Assembly: GCF_900143205.1 (NCBI RefSeq)
Contig: NZ_FRDH01000003.1
Span: 620,001-684,000 of the forward strand
Reading direction: 5' to 3'
Length of the DNA: 64,000 nt
Source: Butyrivibrio hungatei DSM 14810
GTDB taxonomy: Bacteria > Bacillota > Clostridia > Lachnospirales > Lachnospiraceae
A program made the translations under genes and the position numbers. A model generated the notes under the pieces. That model was not told the origin of the DNA. It worked only from the letters and a program-made list of their open reading frames with translations, and made no database searches. Positions 1-8,345 of this stretch are shown one piece after another; the first letter of the stretch is position 1; each line of letters opens with the position of its first letter.

Positions 1-77
1 AACCAGCGAATAATCACATTGATAAATTTTTATCAGAACAGATTAATTCTAGCATACACCTTAGACAAATGCAATAA

Positions 78-105
78 AAAATAACTCCCTTTCGGGAGTT
101 ATTTT
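78..105 (-). terminator. Intrinsic terminator of hpf
   Basis: A perfect 12-bp stem (AAAATAACTCCC with GGGAGTTATTTT) closes a TTTC loop about 40 bases after the hpf stop. T-rich sequence follows on both strands, so it may work in both directions. Bases 1-77 hold no gene I can see. Confidence 0.85.
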
Positions 106-142
106 ATAAAAAGTCAATAATTTGATATTTTTTTAACAGTAT

Positions 143-673
143 TTAATTTTCAGGCTCGATCAGTCCGTATGTATTTCCTTTTCTCTTGTACACTACATTA
201 ACCTGATCAGTTTCCGCATTAACAAATACAAAGAAGTTATGTCCGAGAAGTTCCATCTGTACACAAGCGTCCTCAGCATACATAGGCTTTGGGTCGAATT
301 TCTTCATACGCTCGATCTTGATCTCTTCATCATCCATATACTCGCTGTCAATGAACTCTTTCTTGAAGTTGCTGGCCTCTGCCTGCATCTTGTCAACAAG
401 TTTGCTCTTGTATTTCTTGAGCTGTCTCTCTATGACCTCTTCTACAAGATCGATAGATGCATACATGTCGTTGCTGATCTGCTCAGCACGAATGATCTTA
501 CCTTTTACGGGAATGGTAACCTCAATCTTATGCCTTTCCTTGTCCACATTAAGTGTAACGTTAGCAATTGTGTCAGGAGTGAAATACTTTTCAAGCTTTC
601 CAATCTTTTCTTCAACTGCTGCCTTTAATCCGGGTGTCACATCAATGTTCTTTCCTACGATAGTAAATCTCAT
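143..673 (-). CDS. hpf: Ribosome hibernation promoting factor, long form
   Basis: A 176-residue protein that matches the long HPF family. Residues 1 to about 105 form the S30AE/YfiA ribosome-binding domain, opening MRFTIVGKNIDVTPGLK and rich in basic residues. Residues 120-176 form the C-terminal dimerisation domain (FDPKPMYAEDACVQMELLGH). Long HPF alone dimerises 70S ribosomes into inactive 100S particles when growth stops. The length is typical for Firmicutes. It appears monocistronic, with its own promoter (745-774) and terminator (78-105). Identification rests on direct sequence recognition and is secure. Confidence 0.95.
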   Translation of the reverse strand: MRFTIVGKNIDVTPGLKAAVEEKIGKLEKYFTPDTIANVTLNVDKERHKIEVTIPVKGKIIRAEQISNDMYASIDLVEEVIERQLKKYKSKLVDKMQAEASNFKKEFIDSEYMDDEEIKIERMKKFDPKPMYAEDACVQMELLGHNFFVFVNAETDQVNVVYKRKGNTYGLIEPEN

Positions 674-744
674 GCAATCATCCCCTTTGCTACCACCATA
701 GCCAGCTAAAATTCACTGACTAAAGGCTTTTTATTTATGAAGAT

Positions 745-774
745 ATTATACCATTTCAGAAAGTGTATATGCAA
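745..774 (-). promoter_or_regulatory. Sigma-A-type promoter of hpf
   Basis: On the minus strand, TTGCAT (774-769) and TATAAT (750-745) are separated by 18 bases and lie about 75 bases before the hpf start. The -10 is a perfect consensus. The position fits hpf only. Confidence 0.6.
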
Positions 775-867
775 TTCAATCCGGTTCATTTTACTTTTTG
801 TGAGAAATGCACAAATAAATATCTATTGCTTTTTATTGTGTAAAATACATTTGTAATTAACCTTTTT

Positions 868-937
868 TGTGGACATTGTGGATAACTTCGTGTATAAGTC
901 CAAAAATCAGCATTTGCTCCCTGTGGATTGTGGATAA
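868..937 (-). other. DnaA-box pair in the hpf/GH51 gap
   Basis: Two perfect DnaA boxes (TTATCCACA on the minus strand) occur at 877-885 and 929-937, in the same orientation and exactly 52 bases apart, about five helical turns. Each has a 7/9 match just to its left (868-876 and 922-930). The rest of the 674-1010 gap holds only the hpf promoter and an A/T-rich stretch around 954-978. No coding sequence is apparent. dnaA and dnaN are not in the window, so this is not evidence for oriC. Confidence 0.6.
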
Positions 938-1010
938 CTTTTGAACAATGTATGAAAAAAAAATTATTTTTTGATGTTGACTTTTTCCTTTATGTGCAAA
1001 TTGGAGAATT

Positions 1011-2519
1011 TTACTTTCTGCAGATCCTTAAGGTGACAAGGCTACAAGGTGGTATTGTCACCTTTAAGACTTTTCCACATGCCTCAAAGCCTTCAAATTT
1101 CTTTTCCACAACCTTTCCAGGATTTTCAAAATCATTGTAATCCTTCATATTTCCTGACAAGATGGCACCTTCAGCTGATGCAACTTCCATTTCTCTAAAA
1201 TCAATCTCAACGATATTATCCTTATCAACATCAATATTATTTAGAGAAACAGTTATTATTCCATCTTTGTCAATTGATACTGATTCATTTACATTCGAAG
1301 CAACATCCTCACCTATACCGATCTTTTCATCTCCCTCAAGGTAACTCTCAAGAAGATCAGCGTCCTGATGATGCCTATACATATGAAATACATGATAGGT
1401 TGGAGTCAGCACCATCTTGTCATCCTCAGTAAGGATAACTGACTGAAGCACATTTACTATCTGAGCAAGGCATCCCATCTTAACTCTGTCAGAATGCTTA
1501 TTGAAAATATTGAGCGTGGCACCAGCAACCTGAGCGTCGCGCATAGAATTCTGCTGAAAAAGAAATCCCGGATTAGTACCCTCTTCCACATCATGCCAGC
1601 ATCCCCACTCATCAACCAGCATAGCAATCTCTTTATCAGGATCGTACTCAGACATAATATGGTCATTTATAGTAATGATCTCATCCATATAATATGCCTT
1701 GCGCATAGCCCTATAATATTCTTCTTTTGAGAATTCTTTTGCACTGCCCTTATGTTCCCAGTCATTTACAACAACATAGTAATGAACAGAAAATCCGTCC
1801 ATGAAACCATGGGTTCCCTTTGGCGCAGGATGTCTATAGCAGGTTTCAAGAATTTCTCTTGTCCACTTGTAGTCATCTGCATTTGGTCCGCAGCAGACCT
1901 TTTTGATGGGCTTATTTCCATTGTAGCAGCGAACATAGGTCTGATAATTTCTGTATTTATTGCCATAATAGTCAGCAGTCATATTGCCGCCGCAGCCCCA
2001 GTTCTCATTACCAACGCCAAAATAATCAACAGTCCAGCCTTCCTCGTGCCCATTTTCTTTTCTAAGGTCAGCCATAGGAGAAACGCCGTTAAAGGTCATA
2101 TACTCAACCCACTCGCTCATTTCTCTTACTGTGCCACTTCCAACATTACCATTAACATAGGTTTTGCAGCCAAGCTGCTTACAAAGTTCGAAATACTCAT
2201 GGGTTCCAAAGCTATTATCCTCAATAACTCCGCCCCAATGGGTATTTATCATCTTCTTTCTCTTTTCCTTTGGACCAATACCGTCCATCCAATGGTACTC
2301 GTCAGCAAAGTTTCCACCCGGCCAACGAAGTACTGGAATCTTAATGTCTTTTAACGCATCGACCACGTCTCTGCGCATGCCGTTGACATTATCAATCTTC
2401 GAATCATCCCCTACATAAAGCCCACCATAGATACATCTCCCCAGATGCTCACTAAAGTGGCCATAAACCTCAGGCTCTATGTGACTTAATCTGTGATCTT
2501 CATTTATGTGTAATTTCAT
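1011..2519 (-). CDS. Alpha-L-arabinofuranosidase, GH51
   Basis: A 502-residue cytoplasmic glycoside hydrolase with no signal peptide. It cleaves terminal alpha-L-arabinofuranosyl residues from arabino-oligosaccharides. GH51 hallmarks are visible: RWPGGNFADEYHW near residue 65, the acid/base glutamate E172 in GVGNENWGCGG, and the nucleophile E304 in VDEWGCWHD. Length is normal for the family. It is the last gene of an operon after the solute-binding protein and two permeases, 15 bases behind the second permease, so imported arabino-oligosaccharides are probably hydrolysed inside the cell. No clear terminator follows it. Family assignment is firm; the exact polymer is inferred. Confidence 0.95.
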   Translation of the reverse strand: MKLHINEDHRLSHIEPEVYGHFSEHLGRCIYGGLYVGDDSKIDNVNGMRRDVVDALKDIKIPVLRWPGGNFADEYHWMDGIGPKEKRKKMINTHWGGVIEDNSFGTHEYFELCKQLGCKTYVNGNVGSGTVREMSEWVEYMTFNGVSPMADLRKENGHEEGWTVDYFGVGNENWGCGGNMTADYYGNKYRNYQTYVRCYNGNKPIKKVCCGPNADDYKWTREILETCYRHPAPKGTHGFMDGFSVHYYVVVNDWEHKGSAKEFSKEEYYRAMRKAYYMDEIITINDHIMSEYDPDKEIAMLVDEWGCWHDVEEGTNPGFLFQQNSMRDAQVAGATLNIFNKHSDRVKMGCLAQIVNVLQSVILTEDDKMVLTPTYHVFHMYRHHQDADLLESYLEGDEKIGIGEDVASNVNESVSIDKDGIITVSLNNIDVDKDNIVEIDFREMEVASAEGAILSGNMKDYNDFENPGKVVEKKFEGFEACGKVLKVTIPPCSLVTLRICRK

Positions 2520-2533
2520 ATATAACCCCTTAT

Positions 2534-3430
2534 TTATCCCTTAACGCCGCCAAGTGTAATACCTTTAACAAAGTTGCCCTGTATAAAAGGATAAGTTACA
2601 AGAATTGGTAAAACGCCTACAGTCGCCATGGCCATCCTGACGGAAACAGATGGTATGGAGGCAAGACCTATTCCAGCATCCTGAATATGAGCACTGTTCT
2701 GGGACAGATACTGAATATTCTGCATCATCCTGTTAAGCAGATTCTGCACTGAGTATAGGTCCGTTCTCTTTGTCAGATAAATATAGCCATTCATCCAGTC
2801 ATTCCAGTACGCAATACCTGCGAAAAGACCTATCGTAGCGACTATAGGCTTTGAAAGCGGAAGTACAACGCTAAGGAAAGTCTTGAATTCCGAAGCGCCA
2901 TCAATATAAGCAGCATCCAGGATCTCATTTGGAATGCTACTACAAAAATATGACTTCATAAGAAGTACGTTAAATCCATTCATCAAAAGTCCCGGTATCA
3001 GAAGTGCCCAGAAGGTATTTTTGATACCAAGTGTGATTGAATAAACCATGTATGTTGGTACAAGTCCGCCATTAAATAACAAGGTAAAAAATACAAGGAA
3101 TAACAGTACAGATCTTCCCGGAAGTCCTGGCTTGGACAGAGCATAAGCCAGCATAGTTGTAATAGAAAGAGCTATTACTGTTCCTACTATTGTCAGGATA
3201 ATAGATATGCCATACGCATGAAGTACTGAATTGCCCGTCTTAAAGATGTATTCATAAGCATACACACTCCATTTTTCCGGAGTAAAAGAATATCCATTGG
3301 CAATAAGAGTGTCGTTATCCGTAAATGATGAGATAACCAAAAGTACAAACGGCACCACTGCAAGGGCAGACAAGATTATCATCACAATATGAGCAAATAT
3401 CTGAAAATGTCTTTCTTCTCGAGTTCTCAT
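2534..3430 (-). CDS. Carbohydrate ABC transporter permease (YtcP/MalG type)
   Basis: A 298-residue inner-membrane permease with six likely membrane spans and a MalG-type N-terminal segment. The EAA loop that contacts the ATPase is visible in its C-terminal half (DAAYIDGASEFKTFLSVVLP). It closely resembles YtcP/LplC permeases that partner LplA-type lipoproteins. It sits 25 bases behind the first permease and 15 bases before the GH51 gene. No ATPase gene is present here; this family normally borrows a shared MsmX-type ATPase encoded elsewhere. The start is supported by an AAGGA sequence 9 bases upstream. Confidence 0.92.
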   Translation of the reverse strand: MRTREERHFQIFAHIVMIILSALAVVPFVLLVISSFTDNDTLIANGYSFTPEKWSVYAYEYIFKTGNSVLHAYGISIILTIVGTVIALSITTMLAYALSKPGLPGRSVLLFLVFFTLLFNGGLVPTYMVYSITLGIKNTFWALLIPGLLMNGFNVLLMKSYFCSSIPNEILDAAYIDGASEFKTFLSVVLPLSKPIVATIGLFAGIAYWNDWMNGYIYLTKRTDLYSVQNLLNRMMQNIQYLSQNSAHIQDAGIGLASIPSVSVRMAMATVGVLPILVTYPFIQGNFVKGITLGGVKG

Positions 3431-3454
3431 TTTATCGTCCTTCCTGTCTACTTT

Positions 3455-4378
3455 TTAGAACAATGCATATTCCGGATCTATCTTTTTAACGATCAGATTA
3501 GATCCCAAAACCAGAATAAAACCTACAATAGACTGATACAGGCCAGCTGCAGAAGACATGGACATATCCCCGAGCTCCAAAAGTCCTCTGTAAACGTAGG
3601 TATCAATTGTGTTTGTGACACTAAATAATGCACCCTGGTTCTGTGGAACCTGGTAAAAGAGTCCAAAATCTGAATAAAAGATCCTTCCTATTGCCAAAAG
3701 AGTCATCATTATAATAGTAGTCTTTAAAAGAGGAATCGTTATCTGGAAAATCTGTTGCCACTTGGAAGCTCCGTCAATAGATGCTGATTCATAGATACTT
3801 CTATCTATTCCAAGAATGCTGGCAAGATAGATAACACAGTTGTAACCAATTCCCTTCCAGGCACTTACAAATACCAGAATAAATGGCCAGTATTTCTTTT
3901 CCATGTACCATGATACAGGGTCCATCCCAAGAGGCTTTAATATTGAGTTATTGATGAATCCATTTTCCGTAGAAAGAAATCCAAATACCAGATAGCTTAC
4001 GATTACCATAGATATCATGTATGGCAAAAGAATAAAGGACTGATATGCCTTTTTAACCTTGGATGTCAATTCCGCCAACAAAATAGCTACAAATATTGCA
4101 AGTATTGTGTTGACCAGGATAAACACCAGATTATACACGATAGTATTTCTTGTGATTACAAAGGCATCCTTGGTAGCAAAGAGATACTTGAAGTTCTTAA
4201 AGCCCACAAAGTCTGATCTGAAGATACCTTTTTTTGCATTAAATTTCTTGAAAGCCAGAACCAGACCAGGAAGTGGAAGGTAATTGTTTATAAAAAGATA
4301 TATCAGTCCCGGTGCAGCCATGATATATAAAGGAATATATCTTTTAATGTTTTTTCGGTTAGTCTTTTTTGAAGGCAT
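3455..4378 (-). CDS. Carbohydrate ABC transporter permease (LplB/YteP type)
   Basis: A 307-residue permease with six predicted membrane spans, resembling LplB/YteP. The EAA loop reads YESASIDGASKWQQIFQIT. It pairs with the following YtcP-type permease to form the channel of an oligosaccharide importer. It lies 70 bases behind the solute-binding protein, and an intrinsic terminator-like hairpin fills that gap, which should lower permease expression relative to the binding protein. An AAAGGGTG ribosome-binding site supports the start. Confidence 0.92.
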   Translation of the reverse strand: MPSKKTNRKNIKRYIPLYIMAAPGLIYLFINNYLPLPGLVLAFKKFNAKKGIFRSDFVGFKNFKYLFATKDAFVITRNTIVYNLVFILVNTILAIFVAILLAELTSKVKKAYQSFILLPYMISMVIVSYLVFGFLSTENGFINNSILKPLGMDPVSWYMEKKYWPFILVFVSAWKGIGYNCVIYLASILGIDRSIYESASIDGASKWQQIFQITIPLLKTTIIMMTLLAIGRIFYSDFGLFYQVPQNQGALFSVTNTIDTYVYRGLLELGDMSMSSAAGLYQSIVGFILVLGSNLIVKKIDPEYALF

Positions 4379-4411
4379 ATTATCACCCTTTCAAGTAATT
4401 CGTCTTAAAAG

Positions 4412-4440
4412 AAAAGCCCCCGAAAGAATCGGAGGCTTTT
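4412..4440 (-). terminator. Intercistronic attenuator between binding protein and permease genes
   Basis: An 11-bp stem with one mismatch (AAAAGCCTCCG with CGGGGGCTTTT on the minus strand) and a 7-base loop is followed by a short T-run. It lies between the solute-binding protein and the first permease. Partial termination here is a common way to make the binding protein in excess. Confidence 0.7.
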
Positions 4441-4448
4441 TATCATTT

Positions 4449-6095
4449 TTAATTGATTCCGTTCTCCTTAGCCCAAGCATCAAGAGCTTCCTGCTTGGCA
4501 GCCATATATTCATCAAGTCCAGCAGCCTTAAGTGCATTCTCAAGATCTGCGATACCTTTTTCAGGTTCTACGAAACCATAAACAACAGATGGTCCAAACT
4601 CATCGTAAGCATTCTTAAGAGCTGTGTACTCAGATGCATAATCTGAATTGTCCCATGTGAAGCCAAGAGCTTTTGACTTACATGCACAGTTGTCATTGAA
4701 ATCCGAGATCTGCTGACCAAGGTCAAGTGGATCTCCCTGCCATACATATGTTACGTATGGGTTAGGCATAAGCCAAAGAACGTTTGGATAATACTCTGAA
4801 TTGTTTGCATCAACGCCATCAGCATATGTGATAGTTCCATCAGAGTTAACCTGGAAATCTTTTCCTTCCTGTCCCCAGCACATAAGTGTTTCGATTGTTG
4901 AATCTGTGTAAAGAGCATTGAGTACCTGAAGTGTAGCTACAGGATCTTCTGTGTTCTGGTTTACACACCATGGGAATGAAGAAATTGATGAAGAACTCAT
5001 AAAGCTCTCACCTACATCAAATACAACCATATCTCTTCCGCACTCACCAGAGATCTGTGTCTTATATCCAGGCTTGCAGCAAGCCATCATAGCCATATAT
5101 GATCCAGATTTAACCTTTGCAGATGCACCTGTTGTATCTGTAAGAGCATCCTGTGAAAGGTATCCAGCCTGATTCCAGTCATACGCTCTCTGTACCCACT
5201 CTTTGAAGATATCTGATGCATAAACATCTTCGATCTTAAGTGAGTTCTGTGGATCAAGAAGTGTTCCAAAGTAGTCACCACCAATGTTATCTACTGAGCT
5301 ACCCTGTGTAAGCTCGTTATCCTGGATAGCCATTACGTACTTATCAGGATATTTTGCATGTAACTGGCTGTAGATCTCGTTGATATCATCCCATGTAGCC
5401 TTAGGATAGCCAAGGTCACTAAGTGGAAGCTTAGAAACATCATATCCTATACCATCAAGGTATTCCTGTCCTACGCATACCGCGCAAGTTTCAATAGCGT
5501 AATCCTTGATTGGAGGTGTTCCATATAAAACTCCGCCAACTCTGCAGGCATCAAGGTAGTCCTGACGAACCTTTTCCTTTATACCGCCGCAATAATCATC
5601 AAACATTCCGTTTTCTTCAAGATCAAGAGTATAGCCATTATTGATAGATGAACTATATCCAAGAATACATGTTGAGAAGATATCTACCTGCTCACCAGAT
5701 GAAAGCATAAGCTTCATGTCATCTCCATAAGCAGCTGAATCAATGATCTGAAGTTCAACGTCAAGTCCAAGTGTCTCTTCTGTATAAGCGCAAAGAGCTT
5801 CATTTACTCTATCAAGGCCTGCTGGTCTACCTGTCCAGTCAAAGAAAGAAATAACAACCTTCTGATACTTTCCTGACTTCTCAGCTTCTGCCTTTCTATC
5901 AGCGATTGCCTGAGCAGCCTTATCTGACTCTACTGCGTCGCCGCCTTCGCTTGTTGCCTCAGTCTCATCAGCACTCTCTGTCTTTTCCTGTGACTGAGCC
6001 TGTTCACCTGTCTCAGTTGCTGCACTGCCACATCCGCTTAATACCATGGCTGCAGTTGTTGCACTTAGCAATAAAGAAGCAATTTTCTTTTTCAT
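4449..6095 (-). CDS. Extracellular solute-binding lipoprotein (LplA type)
   Basis: A 548-residue oligosaccharide-binding lipoprotein of an ABC importer. The N-terminus MKKKIASLLLSATTAAMVLS is a lipoprotein signal ending in the lipobox LSGC, with lipidated Cys22. A Ser/Glu/Thr-rich linker follows, then a large periplasmic-binding-protein fold. I start it at the ATG at 6095, because a GGAGG sequence lies six bases upstream and overlaps an earlier in-frame ATG at 6107. It is the first gene of the arabinofuranosidase operon and has a strong promoter with a LacI-type operator. Its substrate is probably an arabino-oligosaccharide, by context only. Confidence 0.9.
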   Translation of the reverse strand: MKKKIASLLLSATTAAMVLSGCGSAATETGEQAQSQEKTESADETEATSEGGDAVESDKAAQAIADRKAEAEKSGKYQKVVISFFDWTGRPAGLDRVNEALCAYTEETLGLDVELQIIDSAAYGDDMKLMLSSGEQVDIFSTCILGYSSSINNGYTLDLEENGMFDDYCGGIKEKVRQDYLDACRVGGVLYGTPPIKDYAIETCAVCVGQEYLDGIGYDVSKLPLSDLGYPKATWDDINEIYSQLHAKYPDKYVMAIQDNELTQGSSVDNIGGDYFGTLLDPQNSLKIEDVYASDIFKEWVQRAYDWNQAGYLSQDALTDTTGASAKVKSGSYMAMMACCKPGYKTQISGECGRDMVVFDVGESFMSSSSISSFPWCVNQNTEDPVATLQVLNALYTDSTIETLMCWGQEGKDFQVNSDGTITYADGVDANNSEYYPNVLWLMPNPYVTYVWQGDPLDLGQQISDFNDNCACKSKALGFTWDNSDYASEYTALKNAYDEFGPSVVYGFVEPEKGIADLENALKAAGLDEYMAAKQEALDAWAKENGIN

Positions 6096-6146
6096 AGCAT
6101 CCTCCATAATTTAGCAACAATTCATATTCATTTTTCTTCCAGTTAT

Positions 6147-6200
6147 GTTAATCGATTAACTTGATAAGTAAAATATATGACAACCCAAATGGGTTGTCAA
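6147..6200 (-). promoter_or_regulatory. Promoter and LacI-family operator of the arabinofuranosidase operon
   Basis: On the minus strand TTGACA (6200-6195) and TATATT (6177-6172) are spaced by exactly 17 bases. Just downstream is a perfect 14-bp palindrome, GTTAATCGATTAAC (6147-6160), typical of LacI-family operators and placed over the transcription start. A second perfect inverted repeat (9-bp arms TGACAACCC and GGGTTGTCA, 6178-6199) overlaps the -35 and the spacer and could bind another regulator. Confidence 0.8.
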
Positions 6201-6299
6201 CATGATTTCGTGCAAATAATATACAGTTTGTTAATAGATAATGAATATAGCAAAAGATTATTGTGCATTTTTAACAATGCTTAAACGTTTTACTATGAT

Positions 6300-7328
6300 T
6301 TACAGTTCTAAAACTGATTCTCTGTCGATCAAACGACACGGAACCTTGATCTCATCAGGTACTTCCTTGCCTTCCATCTTGTCAAAAAGAAGTTCTACAG
6401 CTCTTTTACCAATCTGCAGACGGTCAATCCTCATGGTTGTAAGACGTGGTGTCATGAAATCAGATATCATCTCATCATCAAATCCTACGATTGATATATC
6501 TCTTCCAGCCTGCTTGCCATTTTCAAAAAGATATTTGTAAACACCACCAGCGTTTCTATCACTCATACAAAAGATTGCTGTAATATCCTTGGACAGCAAT
6601 TCTTCTGCAGCTCCATAGCTAAGTTCCTTGCCCCATCCTGCATAGCATACAAGTTCAGGATTGTACAATATTCCTGCATCAAAAAGCGCCTTCTGATAGC
6701 CCAGAATTCTGAGCTTGGTATGGATATTCTCCTGTTCACCTGCCATAACGCCGATCTTGGTATGGCCTTTCTTGATAAGGTGCTCAACTATAAGCCTTGC
6801 CCCTTCTTCATCATCGATTACTACAGATGGCACATCTTTTTCTTGAGAATATGCGTAAGCAAGAACTGATGGTATCTGGTATTCACTTGGGAACCTGTGA
6901 ATATTACGGGCATGACCAGCAACATAGACAATTCCATCCACTCTGATGGATGCCATCTCCTGAACCGCCGGATCCATGACCGAGTAGTACATCTTTTCAT
7001 TGTCAAACCAAAGATCCTGCCATCTGGAATACAGACGAAGGTTCTGAACTATAGTCCTGTAGCCCCTTTCTTCACATACTTCCATGATACCCTCAATGAT
7101 CTCAGGAGTAGTGAACTGAACTATATCCTCTGCTATTACGCCTATAGTCTGAGTCTTTTGTTTTCTAAGGCCCTGAGCTACATAGTTCAATTTGTAGCCT
7201 CTTTCCTTGACTACGGCCATTACCTTTTCTCTAGTTTCTTCGCTAACTTTATTCTTGCCATTAAGAATATTTGAGACGGTAGCTGTAGAAACCCCACATT
7301 CTTTAGCTATCTCTTTTAAGGTTATCAT
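6300..7328 (-). CDS. LacI-family transcriptional regulator
   Basis: A 342-residue repressor. Residues 1-50 carry the LacI helix-turn-helix (TLKEIAKECGVSTATVSNILNG) and hinge. Residues 60-335 form a sugar-binding Rossmann-like core of the periplasmic-binding-protein type. It lies immediately upstream of the arabinofuranosidase operon in the same direction. The palindrome at 6147-6160 and a related half-matching site in its own promoter (7376-7388) suggest that it controls both. The inducer is inferred to be arabinose or an arabino-oligosaccharide. Confidence 0.92.
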   Translation of the reverse strand: MITLKEIAKECGVSTATVSNILNGKNKVSEETREKVMAVVKERGYKLNYVAQGLRKQKTQTIGVIAEDIVQFTTPEIIEGIMEVCEERGYRTIVQNLRLYSRWQDLWFDNEKMYYSVMDPAVQEMASIRVDGIVYVAGHARNIHRFPSEYQIPSVLAYAYSQEKDVPSVVIDDEEGARLIVEHLIKKGHTKIGVMAGEQENIHTKLRILGYQKALFDAGILYNPELVCYAGWGKELSYGAAEELLSKDITAIFCMSDRNAGGVYKYLFENGKQAGRDISIVGFDDEMISDFMTPRLTTMRIDRLQIGKRAVELLFDKMEGKEVPDEIKVPCRLIDRESVLEL

Positions 7329-7373
7329 TTTAATTTCCTGCCTCTAACATCAAAAAATCACAGTACCCACCTG

Positions 7374-7402
7374 CGGTTAATCGTTTTATTTATTTTATTA
7401 TA
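7374..7402 (-). promoter_or_regulatory. lacI-family gene promoter with operator-like site
   Basis: On the minus strand a perfect TATAAT (7402-7397) is followed by AAAACGATTAACC, which shares its core CGATTAAC with the perfect operator at 6147-6160. No good -35 is visible. The arrangement suggests autoregulation. Confidence 0.55.
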
Positions 7403-7478
7403 CAGGTGGGATTATTGCAAGAAAAGAATGATCCTCAGCTTCATTTCATGTGCTCCTAGTTCATCTATATAAAGATTA

Positions 7479-8126
7479 TCAGCAGAGTAGTGCTAATAAT
7501 CCATATGAAGCAAGCCCCAGACTTGCAGCGCAGCAGCTTGGTGCATCAATAAAAATATCCAGTTTAGTCGCCCTGAACCAAAAACCAACGAGCTGGAATA
7601 CTACCGGATTCAATATCACGCACCATATTGGAGCATAGATAAAGCCCATAATAATAAGCACTATGACAGCGATCGCCGGAATGATGACCAGCATTGAATA
7701 AAGCGTAAAAAACGGTACATAAATCTGCTTAAATACTGACTGGATCACATCTTCAGCAAGCTTCTCATCTGCTTTTGCTATGATCTTTCTGTATATTGTT
7801 GGCTGCTGGCACAGGAAAGTATGGATCATAAATCCCCCCATTGCCCCGATCAGGAAAATTATAGAAAGCACTGTTGAAATGACAGGATGTTCAGCATGAA
7901 GAGTCATCATGAGCGCAATAAACCCGCAGGAGTACATAGGTACTGCAAACATCGCAAGAATATCAGACCACACAAACCTCCAGTGGGCCATATTTTTCCA
8001 TTCGCTGTCAATGACGCCCATCTTACCAAGTTTCTTATTGTTCGGTCCCTTTAAATCCAACAAAAGATCTGCAGTAGCACAAAGAAGACCACCAATAATT
8101 CCAATTACTGCCAATATAGTATTCAT
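7479..8126 (-). CDS. DUF6796-like multipass membrane protein
   Basis: A 215-residue hydrophobic protein with about six membrane spans, opening MNTILAVIGIIGGLLCATAD. It carries GPNNKKLGKMGVIDSEWKNM and an FVWSDILAMF segment that I associate with uncharacterised DUF6796-type proteins of Firmicutes. No catalytic motif is recognisable and I cannot assign a function. It stands alone, with an MFS exporter upstream in transcription and separated from it by a strong terminator. GAGG is nine bases before the ATG. Confidence 0.75.
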   Translation of the reverse strand: MNTILAVIGIIGGLLCATADLLLDLKGPNNKKLGKMGVIDSEWKNMAHWRFVWSDILAMFAVPMYSCGFIALMMTLHAEHPVISTVLSIIFLIGAMGGFMIHTFLCQQPTIYRKIIAKADEKLAEDVIQSVFKQIYVPFFTLYSMLVIIPAIAVIVLIIMGFIYAPIWCVILNPVVFQLVGFWFRATKLDIFIDAPSCCAASLGLASYGLLALLC

Positions 8127-8281
8127 TTTCTTTTCCTCTGTTAAAAGCTCAGTAGCACTCCTCTACTGAAAACTCTCCTTCATTTTTCAAAGATCCACTC
8201 ATCTTAAGAAAGCCTCAACCATAAAATTCTCATGGTCTTGCTTCGAACCTTTTTCATAAGACTCATGTTATCAGCAAACAA

Positions 8282-8319
8282 AAAACAGCCCCGGGCTTAC
8301 ACTCATTTGGGGCTGTTTT
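8282..8319 (-). terminator. Intrinsic terminator after the MFS gene
   Basis: A perfect 11-bp stem (AAAACAGCCCC with GGGGCTGTTTT) and a 16-base loop lie 27 bases past the MFS stop. Confidence 0.85.
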
Positions 8320-8345
8320 ACACTGATATTCAGATTAAGGAATTC

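Noticed and set aside
868..937. Chromosomal origin oriC
   Set aside because: Only two perfect DnaA boxes, and no dnaA, dnaN or other origin-linked gene is in the window.
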